39,112 nt of DNA from Desulfobacterales bacterium (GTDB lineage: Bacteria > Desulfobacterota > Desulfobacteria > Desulfobacterales > CAFBRK01). Both the position numbers and the translations under genes were made by a program. The notes under the pieces are model-generated. The model was not told where the DNA came from, did no database searches, and saw nothing but the letters and a program-made list of their open reading frames with translations. Location of the stretch: positions 1 through 39,112 of the forward strand of contig JAIPEL010000027.1 in NCBI GenBank assembly GCA_021737185.1. Direction: 5' to 3'. Positions 39,031-39,112 of this stretch are shown here, in pieces; position 1 is the stretch's first letter; each line of letters starts with the position of its first letter.

Positions 39031-39112
39031 AGATCCGGCCGGATCCGGCCCTTTCGCTGTTTGAGCCCCCCGTTCTTTGGGGGCCGAGTTCGAAAGGGCC
39101 CCGGCCGGATCT
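39031..39112. repeat. Large nested inverted repeat at the window end
   Basis: AGATCCGGCCGGATCCGGCC then CTTTCG (39031-39056) pairs with CGAAAGGGCCCCGGCCGGAT then CT (39091-39112), with a 4-base insertion on the left arm. Inside, GCCCCC and GGGGGC form a second stem around 39065-39084. The whole 82 bp can fold into one long hairpin. It may be a terminator for a gene beyond the window or a repeat; it is cut by the window edge. Confidence 0.6.

Overview
The window looks like chromosomal DNA of a GC-rich, mostly anaerobic deltaproteobacterium (Desulfobacterota, Desulfobacterales-like). This rests on inference from gene content: a DUF6125-type protein, a KamA-family radical SAM enzyme next to a beta-lysine acetyltransferase (ablB), a Tat-exported Fe-S/cytochrome b pair, hybrid kinases, and many short dispersed repeats between genes. 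No rRNA, tRNA, CRISPR array, transposase or integrase was recognised.

Layout. 1-5.4 kb: a hybrid histidine kinase, then the PLP synthase genes pdxS and pdxT (minus strand), with a divergent MocR/PdxR-type regulator. The regulator has Gln at the position of the usual PLP lysine. 5.6-9 kb: a DUF6125 protein, a PP-loop ATPase, and two small exported proteins. 9.06-15.6 kb (minus strand): a five-gene cluster that resembles the periplasmic signalling arm of type VI secretion (TagT/TagS ABC exporter-like pair, TagR-like inactive FGE-fold protein, and a stand-alone VWA protein resembling the periplasmic part of PpkA). It has no kinase, phosphatase, Fha or T6SS gene beside it. 15.7-20 kb: glutaminase, a Fe-S/cytochrome b redox pair, an OsmC protein with an abnormal C-terminus, and ornithine aminotransferase.

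20.4-27.4 kb: a PotABCD-type ABC importer, a proline racemase/hydroxyproline epimerase-family enzyme, and a YtcJ-type amidohydrolase, all on the plus strand. Together they suggest uptake and catabolism of an amino acid derivative or polyamine-like compound. 27.4-28.1 kb is a repeat-rich spacer. 28.1-31.7 kb: an 825-residue KamA protein whose C-terminal half looks like a second, degenerate copy of the barrel, with ablB upstream. This pairing suggests N-epsilon-acetyl-beta-lysine (osmolyte) synthesis. 31.8-33.8 kb: an M23-like metallopeptidase and a class I/II aminotransferase, separated by a MITE-like element.

34-38.8 kb is an accessory island of toxin-antitoxin genes: hipBA, vapBC, an orphan ribbon-helix-helix protein, a possible McrC-like remnant, and a second vapBC with a small hypothetical gene. 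Each TA operon has a visible promoter and operator-like repeats. The island ends in a copy of an 89-bp dispersed repeat also present at 28 kb, and the window closes on a large nested hairpin.

The most interesting items are the kinase-less Tag/PpkA-like module, the tandem KamA protein, the Lys-to-Gln MocR regulator, and two 96/97-bp repeats with perfect terminal inverted repeats, one of which supplies the last codons of ablB.
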